Assembly (NCBI GenBank): GCA_010909165.1
Contig: MU008186.1
Coordinates: 558,001 to 622,000, forward strand
Length of the DNA: 64,000 bases
Direction of reading: 5' to 3'
Source of the DNA: Anthoceros angustus
Lineage: Eukaryota; Streptophyta; Anthocerotopsida; Anthocerotales; Anthocerotaceae
In this document: positions 1 to 9,114 of the stretch, in pieces
Numbering within the stretch: the stretch's first letter is position 1
Layout of the letters: the number at the start of each line of letters is the position of its first letter
Made by a program: the position numbers and the translations under genes
The notes under the pieces: generated by a model
The model's input: only the letters and a program-made list of their open reading frames with translations
Database searches by the model: none
What the model was told of the DNA's origin: nothing

Positions 1-1143
1 TCTTCAAGCATGTGGGACCCTGTCCGAAATGGAGAAAAGCGTACTTGTAGGTGGTCAACTGGTGAAGGAGAAGACGCTGGAGCAGGGCAAGAAGATACAT
101 ACTGAAGCTATTCAAGGGGTTTTGGATCAAATGTCTTTGTTGCTAACACTTTGGTAAGTATGCATGCAAAGTGTGGGAGCATTGTGGATGCGCAAAGGTG
201 TTTGATAGTCTGGTAGAGCGCAATGTAGTGTGGTGGAATGCAACGATTGCAGCCTACGCTCAGCAGGACCAAGGAGAAAAGCCTTTGCCTTGCAGATTTT
301 TGAACAGAGAAGCAAAGGTGAGGCCAGATACTAGGACCTTCGTCAGCGCTCTTTCAAGCATGTGGTGCCATTGCAGAGAATGAGGACAGCGTTATGGTGC
401 TTGGGCGAAATGTCAAGGTCGTAACCCTGCAAAAGAGGAGCTAATGGGACTGGTTCTGATGGAGATTTCTTCTTTAACAACAGTCTGGTTAGCCTGTATT
501 CGAAGTGTGGAAGCATCACAGAGGCACGTCAGGTGTTTGATGCATTGTCCCAGCGCACTGTAGTATCATGGAATGCACTAATTGCAGGCTATGCTGCCCA
601 ACATGAAGGTGGAAACGCCTTAGAGATCTACCGGTAAATGCAGAAGCAAGGCATCAGGCCTGATGCGCGGACGTTTGTAGGCGCTCTCCAAGCATGTGGC
701 ATGGTTGCAGACCAGGAGAAGAGTTCTCTGGTGGATGGGCAGTTTGTCCAGGTGGAGTCTTTGCTACAGGCAAAGGTGATACATGCTGAGGTTGTGAGCA
801 TGCATATATGGCCCTTGAAATGGACATGTTTGTGGGTAACACTCTGGTTAGTAAGTATTCAAAGTGTGGGAGCGTCAAGGATGCAGAAGTACAAGAATTT
901 GACAGATTGTCCAAGCGCAATGAGGTGACGTGGACGCTCATGATTGCAGCTTATTCTCAGCAGGATCAAGGCGACAAGGCTCTACAACTGTACATCCAAA
1001 TGCCAGAAGGCGTGAAGCCACAGGAGTCTACATTTGTTTCTTGTCTTGGAAGCTTGTAGCAATACTGGGGCCTTAGAAATTAAACCTGTGTTCGAGTTCA
1101 CCAGCATGTTATTGAGACTGGAGGCATTATTCCGGACTACTGA
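1..1143 (+). pseudogene. PLS-type PPR protein pseudogene, 5'-truncated copy A
   Basis: PPR proteins bind organellar RNA and guide editing, splicing or stabilisation. Recurrent PPR signatures are visible in shifting frames: SLYSKCGSITEARQVFDAL, VVSWNALIAGYAAQ, DMFVGNTLVSKYSKCGS and EVTWTLMIAAYSQQDQGDKA, separated by linkers such as RPDARTFVGALQACG. The alternation of L and S motifs with YSKCGS and VVSWNALI points to the PLS subfamily. Frameshifts near 290, 390, 430 and 880 and an in-frame TAA near 636 break it. After 1,060 a frameshift continues the repeat as ACSNTGALEI and VHQHVIETGGIIPDY. No start codon or E/DYW tail is seen here. A longer copy with more upstream repeats lies at 22,760-24,420. 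Confidence 0.85.
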
Positions 1144-1794
1144 TCGTTGCCCCACCCTGACGGTCTCTTACCGGAGTGGTCTACATTAGTGCAGCAAGTT
1201 ATCAAGCTGCTGGCGTGCTCGACGCAGGCTCTTCAGACGATATCACAAAAATTGTACAGTGCTGGCACTTGAATTGATCGGTGAGTACCTGCCCCATCTG
1301 GAAGTGGCTTCCACGACCGAATTGGTTAATAGGGTGGGAGAGGCGTAGAGGCGTGGTAGCAGCAGCGGAGTAGTAGGCGTACCTGTCCCTTTGGCAAGGG
1401 CGCTTAGCGTGAAGGCTGTCTAAAAGCAACCTCGTGATGTTTGTTGGCTTGCTTCGTGAGCCGAGGTTGCTGCAACGAAAGACGGAGAACGTAAGTAAGC
1501 ATGCCTAATGTAGGCCTGTAGGAGGAAGAGCCACCCATCTTGGACTGCTACTACATACCTCCAAAGGAGACGTGTATTGGTGGTACCGGGTGGTGTTCCG
1601 GCAGCTGCAGAAAGCGTTGGCCGTGAGGATGAGGCAGTTCTTGGGATTCTCGCGATCGGGTTCGTGGTCACTGCGCCTCCCAAGCCCTGCCTGCCGGGGC
1701 GCCACGGCCAAAGGAGAGCCAGGCCATTAGGCGACCAATCTCTGTACATCTCACAAACGGCGAATTACAAATGATAGCTTAACATGGATAGCTG
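1144..1794. other. Conserved unassigned segment, repeated four times in the window
   Basis: I recognise no gene here. The stretch recurs at about 24,421-25,040, 25,347-25,800 and 26,874-27,250, so it is part of the duplicated unit. A minus frame of about 109 codons (1,420-1,749) and a plus frame of about 65 codons stay open in several copies but resemble nothing I know. It lies directly downstream, in minus-strand terms, of the DUF7869-type reading frame, so it may be the 3' part of that element. Confidence 0.5.
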
Positions 1795-2767
1795 GATTAC
1801 AGCAATTGTGCCGTTAGGATCGTTGTGAAGATTGGGGTAGCTTAGGTACACATAAGTTCGCATGAATTTGTTAAACACCAAAATCCCAACCACATGGACA
1901 GAGATTAGGCAGCACTATCCACATCCTTGAGCACTCTACGGAAATGAGGCAACTCAATTTTCTTCTGGTCCATACCATCTATCGCAATCCCTATGTACTT
2001 GGTCGGTTGACCGATGAGAGTGCGGAGCTTGAAGAGGAGGGGAACTGAGGTGACGTGGTAGGGCAGGAACCCAGAGGGACTTCCCGCGATGCTTCGCCAT
2101 TTTCCTGCGCTCCATCTGTTGTTGATCCCGGTGATAATTGAGGAGTTCTCTGTTTCTATCTGCACATACAAGGGCCACCATCAGTACGCACCCGCGCAAC
2201 AATGCAAGTGTTCCTGCACTGTGGCCCAAAGTCATCTTCGTGCCAAATCCTAAGCCCAAAAGGCCTTAGGGTTTGCGCCGCACACGTCTACCAGTACACA
2301 GCCACCCAATCACCGGACATCCCGGTGTTTACAGTGATGAGGTAGAGGGATTCTCGGATTGTACCTTGCTCTATGTCGTTCCCTGCGTTTTTTATTTTAG
2401 CTTTTAATTTCTCACAGACAACACAGACCGAGAAGCGGTTGGATCTTGGTATTTTAACAGACCTAAAGTGCCGTATCCACAACTTGCAAAAATAGCTGTA
2501 ACATACATGTGTGGTAATCGCTCTTGCTTGTTGTCTAGCATACTCTATGTAAATCTCCTCCTTTGTGAATGTATCAGGCAGGTTGAATACTGCCGTATTG
2601 GGTAGTCTTTCCACATTTCCTTTGAAAAACAAATCCATCCACATCACAGCCTGCAGACCATACGAAGTAGGAATTTTACCAGTTCGATCGGAAAACCTCG
2701 TCCCCTTTGTACTCTCCGAGCATTCCAATGAGTGCCCCAATGCAAAAACACGGCAAAATTCCCTCAC
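1795..2767 (-). pseudogene. DUF7869-type mobile-element protein remnant, copy A
   Basis: On the minus strand the N-proximal part (2,767 to 2,288) reads QAVMWMDLFFKGNVERLP, then SYFCKLWIRHFRSVKIPRSN and RFSVCVVCEKLKAKIKN. This matches the pattern of a cysteine pair after a KIP motif seen upstream of the DUF7869 domain. The domain core (2,171 to 1,905) reads YIGIAIDGMDQKKIELPHF, with the IDGMDQxKxxLPHF signature, followed in another frame by VGILVFNKFMRTYVYLSYPN and HNDPN. This family is abundant in multicopy, transposon-like loci of seed-free plants and invertebrates, and its biochemical role is not established. A 1-bp loss near 1,909 breaks the frame that is intact in later copies. The family assignment is from memory of family patterns. 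Confidence 0.65.
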
Positions 2768-2864
2768 ACATACCGAAACCTTTCCATGTGGTAGCTTATT
2801 CAGCCATTCAACACTTCAAACCCTTCGACCTCCAAGGCTCACGCCCGGTCCATGAAGGTAAATG

Positions 2865-3180
2865 TCTTGTCTTATTAGATGTGTGTGGCTATTTGCCAAG
2901 GACTTGATGCACCTCCTCCTCGTATACATAGATGTTAAGCATCATGCCATTTCTATAATTTATTCAAGGTCCTACACTAAAAACAGCTTATTTTCTCGAA
3001 CTTCTATATAAGACATGATGTTGTGAAGCTCTTGGCCTTTCCTCTAACCTTGTCTTATTACATGTGTGTGTATATTTGCCAAGGACTTGATGCACCTCCT
3101 CCTCCTATACATAGATGCTAAGCATCATGTCATTTTATAATTTATTGAAGGTCTCACACTAAAAATAGCCTATTTTCTCA
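2865..3180. repeat. Direct repeat pair of about 130 bp
   Basis: Two near-identical blocks lie at about 2,867-2,998 and 3,048-3,178. Both contain the words GCCAAGGACTTGATGCACCT and AAGCATCATG, then a stretch ending in TATTTTCTC. They are spaced by about 181 bp. They sit upstream of the Gag frame, where LTR or leader sequence would be expected, but TG...CA ends were not recognised. Confidence 0.75.
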
Positions 3181-3380
3181 CCCATACAAGTTTCTATGTA
3201 TTTTTAAGGAGTTTCTAATCTCCTATGATCATGAGTTTCCTTGTATCATGAGGTTCTCTTTTCTAATTTTTATACTAGGATGGGTCATGGATGGTAGAAA
3301 TCGCTTCACAAATAAAGGCATACACTTTGACTTGAAAATCATCTTTAATTCTCCAAACCCGCTTAAAATAAACAAATACT

Positions 3381-3985
3381 ATGGACCCACAAACTCCTCC
3401 TCCTCAGCGAGATATCGAGAAGTGGGAATACGTAAGCAGGTGCGGTGGCACTCGGCGGACTTGACTCAAGCCCGGGTGCCCGGTGGAGTTCCTTACGAGG
3501 CTTTTGCCATCCGGGACCAGCTATCAAACACGCATAACGTTAACAATGTTCTTATGCGTGCGGCGAATTCAACGCCTCAAGATGAAGGAGTCGACGGTGG
3601 CGGCTCACACATCTAAGTTCGAGCTTGCGAGGCGGCTAGCCTCTCGGCTCAACGATGACCGAGACGCCGCCGCTCAACTCCTAATGAGTCTCCGGTTCTT
3701 ACCGGCGTCACCCAATCGATGGCGACCAGCGGCACCACCGGCTCAATCTTCTCTCGGCGGTGGAGGACATCGCTCATCGCGGCGAGGCGGCGCCGCCTCG
3801 GCAGGAGGGTCCAAGCCCGATGCAGAAGCGCCCACCCGCTTCAAGCCCGGGAGGAATTCAAGGGCAAGGCGAATTTCACCCCTAAAGGTGACTCAACCTC
3901 TGCGCCTCCTCGGGAATTGGTGCGGAGGCTGCCATTGGGCACGAGTGCCGCAAGAAAGAGGCCGGAGGCATGAGAATGCCGACCT
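3381..3985 (+). pseudogene. Ty1/copia Gag remnant
   Basis: A likely start at 3,381 gives MDPQTPPPQRDIEKWEYVS. In changing frames the UBN2/Gag pattern follows: FELARRLAS, then LNDDRDAAAQLLMSL, which is the usual copia Gag LND-AAQLLMSLP block. Near 3,880 it reads FTPKGDSTSAPPRE, followed by a decayed CCHC knuckle (WCGGCHWA, then ECRKKEAGG after a frame change). Gag coats element RNA in virus-like particles. At least four frameshifts are needed to join these parts. No protease, integrase or reverse transcriptase follows, so this is a fragment. Confidence 0.6.
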
Positions 3986-4012
3986 GCGTCGAGGCGGCCA
4001 GCTTGAGCGACA

Positions 4013-4660
4013 CAGTTCCTCGTCTTCAATCACATCAATCTGGTCTTGCAAATGCTGCACCTGCTCCCCTTAGTCATCGAAAAAGGCCACGGCGGGCTTT
4101 ACCATGTCCCAACTTTCCTATGCACTTTCTCACACAAGACCGCCTCCTCAGTGCACAAAGCTTCGCCCACTATGCTTCGCCAAAACATTGTCCACCTTAA
4201 TCCTTGCGGCATGGTTCTTGGTGGAACACATAACCCCAAAATGGACTGCAACTCCAACCCCTCGACTTAGGATTAGCAGGAGCAAGATTGCAACCGCCAG
4301 AGGCCTCGTTCCACCTCCTCTCCAAACAAAGGCAATCGGATCTCGTACCACATTTGGTCTCTCCGCCTTCCACCGCTGTAACCTCCTTGACCCACTCTCG
4401 AACTCCAAACCAAAATCGACGATGCCATGCACTTTCTCACCACCCGCGACTCAAGAACACTCTCCTTCCGATTCCGTCGTTCTCGATTCATGCGGTGAAA
4501 CACAACGTTGAAAATACTCCGCGACCCACACAGGATCCTGTAGGCGCCACCATGTCTTGTACAAACGCTTGATCGAAAATAACGGTGACCCTAATTAGTG
4601 TTTTCACGAGACGAGCTTCGTGGTACACAACATTGTTTCGTTAAGCGCGTGGAGTGCGGG
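4013..4660 (-). other. Upstream part of the DUF7869-type element, unassigned
   Basis: This stretch is conserved at 28,240-28,830 and partly at 31,229-31,330, so it belongs to the same duplicated element. Minus-strand frames such as VHGIVDFGLEFxSGSRRLQR and SDCLCLERR recur between copies with frameshifts. I cannot assign a domain. It lies just upstream of the recognisable DUF7869 parts on the minus strand and may encode an N-terminal region or be non-coding element sequence. Confidence 0.4.
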
Positions 4661-5064
4661 CAAGTTCCTATTTATTGCACAAGATGTCACGGGTGCAAAG
4701 TCTAGAAGCCACGTAATGCAAGAACAAACGGTGACTAAACTCAAATTCCAATGATGAGCATTCAAGGCTCACAGACAGAACAAGAAAACAAAATAGTGCC
4801 ATCACCCAAACAAGTGCAGCGATTTTGCGTGATGGTTGCCGGCCGACGGCAAGCTTGCGCAAGCACGCTCGTCGCCAACCATCACGCATTCAACGCAAGA
4901 GAAACAATTAGGAGGCATGAGGGCAATGCCCTACGCTTTGTCCACTGAAAGCATAGAATATGAGCCGTTTCTTATAGTCCCTAGGTAGCCAGCCCATTTC
5001 CTAGTACCCATTAAGATGATGGCGGCTACTAACACGACCCAAAGTTCTAGCACATCAACATAAA

Positions 5065-5180
5065 TGCTCACATTATATTCTCACATGTTCACATAATGCT
5101 CACATGTGAACATAATGCTCACATGTGAACATAAGGTATAATGTATCATAAGGTTAAGCTATGTATTGTTCACATGTGTA
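5065..5180. repeat. Palindrome-rich tandem repeat (CACATGTG family)
   Basis: Three to four tandem copies of a unit of about 19-20 bp built on GCTCACATGTGAACATAAT are present. CACATGTG is itself a palindrome, so the array can form small hairpins. The same array is present at about 29,228-29,345. Confidence 0.8.
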
Positions 5181-5735
5181 CACCGCAAATAGAAAATATA
5201 TAAGTTGCAAAAATTGAGAACGGAATTGTAAGAAGTGAGGTATTGTAGGTAATGGATGCCGAGTGCTTTGAGCGGATGTTGATTCCCTCTTGTTGAGTAC
5301 GGACTCCGCTTCCCATTTCTTGGAGTGCAATTGAGATGTTCATATCGCCGTGGTGCTTCTTATAAAGAGGAAGATTGACGGCTTCTTATGACCAGGAAGA
5401 TTGACCGCAAGATTGACGGCTTCTTGACCAGGAAGATTGACCGCTTACCGAGATTGTAGGAGGTCATGTTTTGACAATCCTCGATTCCTATGCCCATGTC
5501 TCTTGCATCCAAGATAGGATCACAATCTTGGTAACTCACATTCCTATAACTCTTTATTTTGTACAAGAATTATAGGTTCTGGTCATCTCATTTGCAAGAA
5601 CCTTCCTCATTACATTTACCGTTTGGACATTTATATATGATATGTAATCTAAAAAGTACCTATAATTATTCTAACTAATTTTACTTACTCGTTCGAAATC
5701 ACCCACTTACCTCATGATCCACCTACATATGTGCC

Positions 5736-5787
5736 AAGGAAACCGCCTTACAGGTGCAAAGAAAACCGCATGTCAAGCGGTTTCCTT
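5736..5787. repeat. Inverted repeat, 11-bp arms
   Basis: AAGGAAACCGC at 5,736-5,746 is perfectly complementary to GCGGTTTCCTT at 5,777-5,787, with a 30-nt loop that includes a second partial arm (GAAAACCGC). The structure is preserved in the duplicate at 29,890-29,941 although the loop has changed by one base. It may be a hairpin-forming element end or chance; no function is shown. Confidence 0.75.
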
Positions 5788-5915
5788 TGTACATAAATGG
5801 ATCTTGCTCCCATGTTTCAAATCCAACTGTTCTAGGTTTTGTCATGATGTGGGGATATGGGCGTACATAGGTAGAAGATGGTAACATGGGGAGTTTGTGT
5901 TGCTCTTATAGAAAC

Positions 5916-6865
5916 TCATGGTAATACAAGAACCGAAACTTTTGCGAAGCTGTAGCCGGTCCCGATCCCAAGTGCTTGAACAAGCGCGTAATGGCTTCAT
6001 AGATGGCCTTTGCCTTGCATTCCTCAGGCTAAACGTGCTTCTAGTTTTGAGCTGGCGATCCAGCGGCTTACAACTATGTTATGTTCCTGGAACCAAGACA
6101 CGGTCGATCGAGCTACCAGTGCAGGGGCGAGGTGCACGCCTTTCATCATCGGGCAACACCCTGCCGTTTGTCTGCCTCTATGTCTCACTCTCTGCTAGGA
6201 TGGAGCTGGCCATTTGGGATGCTTGCGATTGAGGAGACGTGGTGATGAAGGGACAATTAGGCAGCTCCTGGTGGAAGCAGGACAAACGCAGTCCATCTTG
6301 TGCTCAAGCAGGCGTGCACTGAGGAAGCGTTGGAAGAAGCATTGCAGTTCCTGGTGGAGCGGGGAAAATGTGCTCCATCTTGTGCTCAAGCGGTGCATGG
6401 AGGAGACGGCTTTAGGGCTTGGCAGGCATTCCGTGGAGGAGCTGAGCAGGCGTGCACTGAGGAAGCGTTGGAAGAAGCATTGCAGTTCCTGGTGGAGCGG
6501 GGAAAATGTGCTCCATCTTGTGCTCAAGCGGTGCATGGAGGAGACGGCTTTAGGGCTTGGCAGGCACATTCACGGCTAGGACACCTTGAGCAACAATGTC
6601 TTATTGGCTCGTCTGCATGTCGCCTATGAGTGTGGAGGGCGTGAAGAACCGAAAGCACTTGCAGCCTGGTGGGAGGACATTAGCAGAAGGCCTTCCGCAA
6701 ACAAGTATTTGCCTCTCTCCTATTGCCCTTCTCGCTACACAATAGCCTGTTGTTGTCTTTCAATGCCAGAAATGGAGAAAGAAGAAGCTTACGAAGATGT
6801 AGGAATGTGGGCCGTTCTAAATACTCCATTGTATAAACAAGGCTGAAACATCCATCTGGCGTCAG
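5916..6865 (+). pseudogene. Unrecognised coding-like remnant, copy A
   Basis: Several plus frames read as ordinary protein but jump frame: MVIQEPKLLRSCSRSR from 5,918, then a leucine- and arginine-rich segment ending ENVLHLVLKRCMEETALGLG near 6,370-6,430, then MPEMEKEEAYEDVGMWAVL near 6,763. The duplicate at 30,072-30,890 reads SVEELSRRALRSVVEALQFL in a longer open frame, which suggests the B version is closer to the ancestor here. I do not recognise the family. An internal 138-bp-period duplication is present only in copy A. Confidence 0.4.
6313..6565 (+). repeat. Tandem duplication, period 138 bp
   Basis: CGTGCACTGAGGAAGCGTTG begins at 6,313 and again at 6,451. About 115 bp are identical in each copy, ending in the GGGCTTGGCAGGCA word. 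Copy B has only one unit, so the duplication arose after the segmental duplication or was lost in B. The period is a multiple of three, so the surrounding frame stays open. Confidence 0.9.
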
Positions 6866-7139
6866 TTTATCCAATTGGTGCTATCCTGTGCAATTTCAAC
6901 TGGTCCTCTTTAATATCCACTGCCAAGTGTGTCACTGCTGATTGATCCCGGTTTTCTTCGCCTAATCTAGGTTCATTTGTCTTGCCTATGACTAGATTTC
7001 ATGTATTGAAGGGGCCGACTGTGTCCCGTCGGGTGAGCTTTCTCTAGAACTTGTACCAATTTGGCACCATGGAGAGAAGCTAGAACTGTAGGTCCTGCAG
7101 GCTATCGTTGTCACACGGGTGTTTTGGAATATGTAGGTG

Positions 7140-7345
7140 CTTCCTTCCAATTCTGTAGATTCTGTTTCTGCCAATGGCACTTGGCTACAACTTTCAGCTC
7201 AACTTGTGCTTATGTTAGCTCTTGGTTTGTCGTGATAGTGCTATTTCTAAATTTTACAGGCTTCGTCTTGTGGCACTTGGTACAACTTTTAGCTCAATTT
7301 GTGCTTATGCTAGCTCTTGCTTTGTAGTGATAATGCTCTTTTTCA
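7140..7345 (+). repeat. Two copies of an 80-bp repeat, third copy at 8,577-8,660
   Basis: The word GCACTTGGTACAAC, followed by TTAGCTCAATTTGTGCTTAT and GCTAGCTCTTGCTTTGTAGT, occurs at about 7,150-7,240 (diverged), 7,270-7,345 and 8,590-8,660. The first copy straddles the end of the segmental duplication near 7,217. No function is apparent. Confidence 0.8.
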
Positions 7346-9110
7346 TTATTACAGGCATCGTCTACATGTCTGGTTTAGCTTCACTACTGAAGGAAATGTA
7401 TGCTTTGATTGGATGTTGAGTCTTGTGGCGGCATCTCAACTCTTCTTGCAATCAAGTCCCTCTGGTTGTTAGCAGCAGATATTAAGGTCTGTAAACTTGG
7501 AGCAGTGTCTGATCCAGACGACATGCTAGCTTCCTCTCCTCCCAGCGACCAGTTTCCGTTGTATCAAGAGACCCTATTGCAGAAGTTGCAGACACTACAA
7601 GCATCAATCTTGGGCTCAACCCTCCTTGTTCACAAATTTGATCAGCAGCGGCTGCCAGGATGGTTGCCAGCGTATTCTCTTCTGCATCTTCGGCTGGGAG
7701 ACATGCTCATTGAAGGCAAACAGCAGGTCAGCTCTAAGCAACAGATGTAAGATGAGCCATACTCTCAGCATTCAGAGGTGCAGCGCTACCGCGGGCAGCG
7801 TGAGTGTGTGCAGCAGCATTGCGGGCTCGGCGCGCAGCAGCGCGATGTGCGCGGGTGCTGAAGGCCGCCTCCCAGACCCACACGCGCGGGCTGAAGCTCC
7901 GGGCGCCATGGCTGTGCACTCGCGTTCCTGAGGTGTGTATGGCCCCTTTTCGGTTTCGTTTTTTGGTTTCGATCGCCATCGGTTGCCGGAGGAGGACGAA
8001 AGAGGAGCATATGGCAATTATGGGCATTTATGTAGATGCCCATGTGAGCCTCATGGGCTGCATAGGCACATGGAGGGAATATTCGTCTTTATGATATGCC
8101 CGTTTTTGTGTGGGTATATTTCAGAGTATTTAGTTATCCAGTATAGCCATATTATTTTCTTCGTTAATATGGCTGGCTATTTCGATTCGTTAGCTTAAGT
8201 TTTCTTTTGACTAGCATATCATATTTTAAAAAGAATTATATAGTTATATTAGGCTCATTTTCAAGCCTATTTTCGCCCCTACTTCATAGTGAGTGGGAGT
8301 AATAAAATATCTTATTAATTAGGGCACTATTCATTAGGGCACCTAGAAATATCTTTAGTTAAATACCTAGAATTAATAATTAATTAATATAAATACCTAG
8401 AATTAATAATTAATTAATTCATAAGGTTAGAAGTAGTTAATATACTTAGTTATTGGTTATGATGGTTACAACCACCTATAACCAACTCTACATTATATAC
8501 ATATGCTTTGTTCATTATAATTAATGCTACAAACATCTTTGAGCAAGAGCATGATTCTCATCACTATTTCGACTTTTACAGCCTCTGCCTAGTGGCACTT
8601 GGTACAACATTCAGCTCAATTTGTGCTTATGCTAGCTCTTGCTTTGTAGTGAGAGTGCTGTTTTTATTTACATGCATCTACACGCCTACCTTGCACCGGA
8701 TCACCGCCCGTGAGTCTTGGTTGCAAGTGTGTGAGCCGGGTTCAAAAGTACCTCCACGCATCAGTGTCTCGCCATAGGCAACATAATTTTAGGGATATGG
8801 TGACAATATGACAAAAGTATCTTTGGGTTGGACAACCACCATATTTGAGCGTAAAATATTTGAACAAACTCAATCAAAGCTTATTTGAACACTGCGCAAG
8901 CTTAAGATTTGTTCGTGTGATGGAACGCTACATTATTTAAAAGCTAAACCGTGATCAGCTTATGAACATTCACCAATGTTCCAAGCGTTCACCAACCAAG
9001 CAACCTCGACATTTAAACAGACCTACTCTTCTAAAGAACTCCAACACTAAAACCAATAGCAAACCTTGCACATTCACATCATCGCGGCATAAGCAATCTT
9101 TCTCTTGCAC
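7346..9110. other. No confident gene; AT-rich and GC-rich patches
   Basis: A plus frame of about 113 codons at 7,409-7,750, without an ATG at its 5' end, reads FPLYQETLLQKLQTLQASIL and later LPAYSLLHLRLGDMLIEG. It resembles nothing I know. 7,760-7,930 is GC-rich. 8,200-8,520 is AT-rich, with a duplicated ACCTAGAATTAATAATTAAT block. Nothing else was recognised. Confidence 0.5.
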
Positions 9111-9114
9111 TTAT

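Larger units (their letters stand above)
2805..4012. mobile_element. Insertion specific to copy A carrying copia Gag remnant
   Basis: Copies at 26,780 and 28,225 pass directly from sequence equivalent to about 2,800 to sequence equivalent to about 4,015. Copy A has about 1.2 kb in between, made of a direct repeat of about 130 bp and a copia Gag-like frame. No clean LTR pair or target duplication was found, so the event could be an insertion in A or a deletion in the ancestor of B. Confidence 0.7.
4661..5915. other. Intergenic stretch with short repeats, no gene seen
   Basis: No coding similarity was recognised between 4,661 and 5,915. It contains the CACATGTGAACATAATGCT repeat cluster, a small duplicated motif near 5,385-5,445 (GACCAGGAAGATTGACCGC), and an inverted repeat at 5,736-5,787. 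The whole stretch is conserved in copy B at about 28,830-30,070. Confidence 0.6.
1..7217. repeat. Segmental duplication, copy A
   Basis: Base 1 onward matches 23,282 onward almost base for base, and the match runs to about 7,217 (partner end 31,228). The block contains the PPR pseudogene, the DUF7869-type element remnant and the unassigned 5.0-7.2 kb stretch. Copy A has about 1.2 kb at 2,805-4,012 that copy B lacks. It does not have the extra tandem units of copy B. Most differences between copies are short insertions or deletions rather than substitutions. Confidence 0.93.

Noticed and set aside
1420-1749. 109-codon minus frame repeated four times as a conserved gene
   Set aside because: Open frames differ between copies because of indels, and no family resemblance or coding bias was seen. 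Conservation is explained by recent duplication.
3483-4073. 196-codon plus frame as a novel gene
   Set aside because: Its sense fits only when combined with neighbouring frames as a copia Gag. The frame itself is a composite of in-frame and out-of-frame Gag sequence.
5040-5180. CRISPR-like array (CACATGTG repeats)
   Set aside because: Units are contiguous, with no unique spacers. The sequence is eukaryotic and the array is a simple palindromic microrepeat.
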